This document shows, one piece after another, positions 4,388-5,429 of a stretch of DNA of 5,429 nucleotides (the first letter of the stretch is position 1; the number at the start of each line of letters is the position of its first letter). The notes below the pieces were generated by a model, which saw only the letters and a program-made list of their open reading frames with translations, made no database searches and had not been told where the DNA came from. This DNA comes from Candidatus Treponema excrementipullorum (GTDB taxonomy: Bacteria > Spirochaetota > Spirochaetia > Treponematales > Treponemataceae), in the NCBI GenBank assembly GCA_018883625.1, contig JAHLFV010000065.1, positions 1 to 5,429 of the forward strand, in the 5' to 3' direction. The position numbers and the translations under genes are program-made.

Positions 4388-5429
4388 TTAGTCTTCGGTA
4401 GCTACTTGGATAAATTCTTTTGCAGCAGCGATAACTTCATCGGCAAGCTTACCGGAAATAGGATCGTAGTGGCTAAAAGATGTTTCAAAACTACCGGTAC
4501 CGCTGGTCAATGAACGTAAATCGATGGCGTATTTTAATAACTCAGATTGAGGTACCAAAGCTCTGATCTCTTCGATACCACCGGGAAGAGAGTTCTGTCC
4601 CAGTACCCGTCCCCGTTTACCAGACAGATCGGACATAATATCACCCAAGTACTTTGATTCAACCCATACGGTAATATTCATAACCGGTTCCAAAAGTACC
4701 GGACCGGCAGAACGCATTGCGTCCTTAAATGCGTTACGGGCAGCAATTTTAAATGCCATTTCGGAAGAATCAACGGGATGCTCTTTACCGTCAAGTACAG
4801 TAATGGAAACATCAACAACAGGATATCCGGCTAATACACCGTTTTCCATAGCTTCTTTTACACCCTTTTCTACACCGGGAATATAACCCTTGGAAATGGC
4901 ACCACCAACAACAGCATTGGCAAAGGCATAGTTTTCTCCTCGCTCAAGAGGTTCTATAGCCAATACAACACGGGCATACTGTCCATGACCGCCGGACTGC
5001 TTCTTATGAGTATATTCAGCCTGAGCTTTTCTGTTGATTGTTTCTCTGTATGCAATACGGGGAACAGAAGTCTGTATATCGATTTTTGACTGAGCCTTTA
5101 TTTTTTCCAAAATAATTCCGATCTGCAACTCACCCATACCGGAAACAACGTTCTGTTTTGTTTCTGTATTGTAGCAGAAAGAAAGAGTTCTGTCTTCTTC
5201 CGTAGCTTTTAACAGCTGAGTAGAAAGTTTATCTTCATCCCGTTTTTCTTTGGCAGAAACAGCGATAGAATATACCGGTTCCGGCATACGAAGGCGTACA
5301 AAAGACATACCGTCCTGAGTAGCAGACAAGGTTTCACTGGTTTTTGTAGTAACCAATTTTGAAGCAATACAAATATCCCCTGCCTGAACAGATTTAACTT
5401 CTTCCAGTTTTTTACCGACACAGCGATAG
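4388..5429 (-). CDS. fusA: Elongation factor G (EF-G or EF-G-like paralogue), C-terminal half
   Basis: The minus strand is open from the right edge to TAA at 4390-4388, giving 346 codons of a protein usually near 670-700 residues. The GTPase domain and start lie outside; no start should be called at the internal TTG near 5356. EF-G is the ribosome GTPase that drives translocation and, with RRF, ribosome recycling. Numbered from the first complete codon, the fragment opens in domain II (QAGDI), then shows domain III (MPEPVYSIAV near 48-57; GMGELQ at 97-102), domain IV (YRETI at 127-131; QSGGHGQYARV at 144-154; GYIPGVEKG at 181-189; DGKEHPVDSSEMAF at 213-226) and domain V (LLEPVM at 245-250; SGKRGRVLG at 269-277; LRSLTSGTGSF at 304-314). 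The His equivalent to E. coli His583, important for translocation, is kept (codon 4780-4778). The usual GELH is GELQ, and QSGGHGQ replaces the common QSGGRGQ. These point to an EF-G-like paralogue, perhaps one of the two specialised spirochaetal EF-Gs, so which fusA copy this is stays open. Confidence 0.93.
   Translation of the reverse strand, partial: YRCVGKKLEEVKSVQAGDICIASKLVTTKTSETLSATQDGMSFVRLRMPEPVYSIAVSAKEKRDEDKLSTQLLKATEEDRTLSFCYNTETKQNVVSGMGELQIGIILEKIKAQSKIDIQTSVPRIAYRETINRKAQAEYTHKKQSGGHGQYARVVLAIEPLERGENYAFANAVVGGAISKGYIPGVEKGVKEAMENGVLAGYPVVDVSITVLDGKEHPVDSSEMAFKIAARNAFKDAMRSAGPVLLEPVMNITVWVESKYLGDIMSDLSGKRGRVLGQNSLPGGIEEIRALVPQSELLKYAIDLRSLTSGTGSFETSFSHYDPISGKLADEVIAAAKEFIQVATED

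Noticed and set aside
5209..5421. Minus-strand frame overlapping the EF-G fragment in another frame
   Set aside because: The overlapping frame encodes conserved EF-G domain II/III residues, so this one is a shadow.

Overview
This AT-rich window looks like ordinary chromosome of a spirochaete, most likely Treponema or a close relative. I infer this from two secreted lipoprotein genes with Treponema-like signals (one with a lamin-tail domain), an EF-G-like GTPase with non-canonical domain IV motifs, and the overall codon usage. I cannot name the species from sequence alone.

Layout. Positions 1-1068 (minus strand) hold the 5' 356 codons of a lamin-tail-domain lipoprotein gene that runs off the left edge. 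A 112-bp divergent spacer separates it from a small unassigned gene at 1181-1576 (plus). deoD, purine nucleoside phosphorylase, follows at 1655-2359 (plus) with its own promoter and a strong terminator. Next is a short lipoprotein gene at 2555-3220 (plus) with a strong promoter, a hairpin right before its ribosome binding site and a strong terminator. A sugar-phosphate-type nucleotidyltransferase gene lies at 3417-4325 (plus). It faces the 3' half of an EF-G gene at 4388-5429 (minus) that runs off the right edge. A bidirectional terminator lies between these two convergent genes. No spacer is longer than 200 bp.

The genes do not form one operon. deoD, the lipoprotein gene and the nucleotidyltransferase gene each have a plausible sigma-70-type promoter of their own, and deoD and the lipoprotein gene are each closed by a clear terminator. 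The recognisable functions are purine salvage, envelope lipoproteins, activation of a sugar or alcohol phosphate, and translation. They share no pathway. I see no tRNA, rRNA, CRISPR array, insertion sequence, prophage or toxin-antitoxin pair. The most useful points are the large unterminated minus-strand gene at the left edge, the corrected start of the lipoprotein gene, and several compact inverted repeats placed against promoter or ribosome binding elements.
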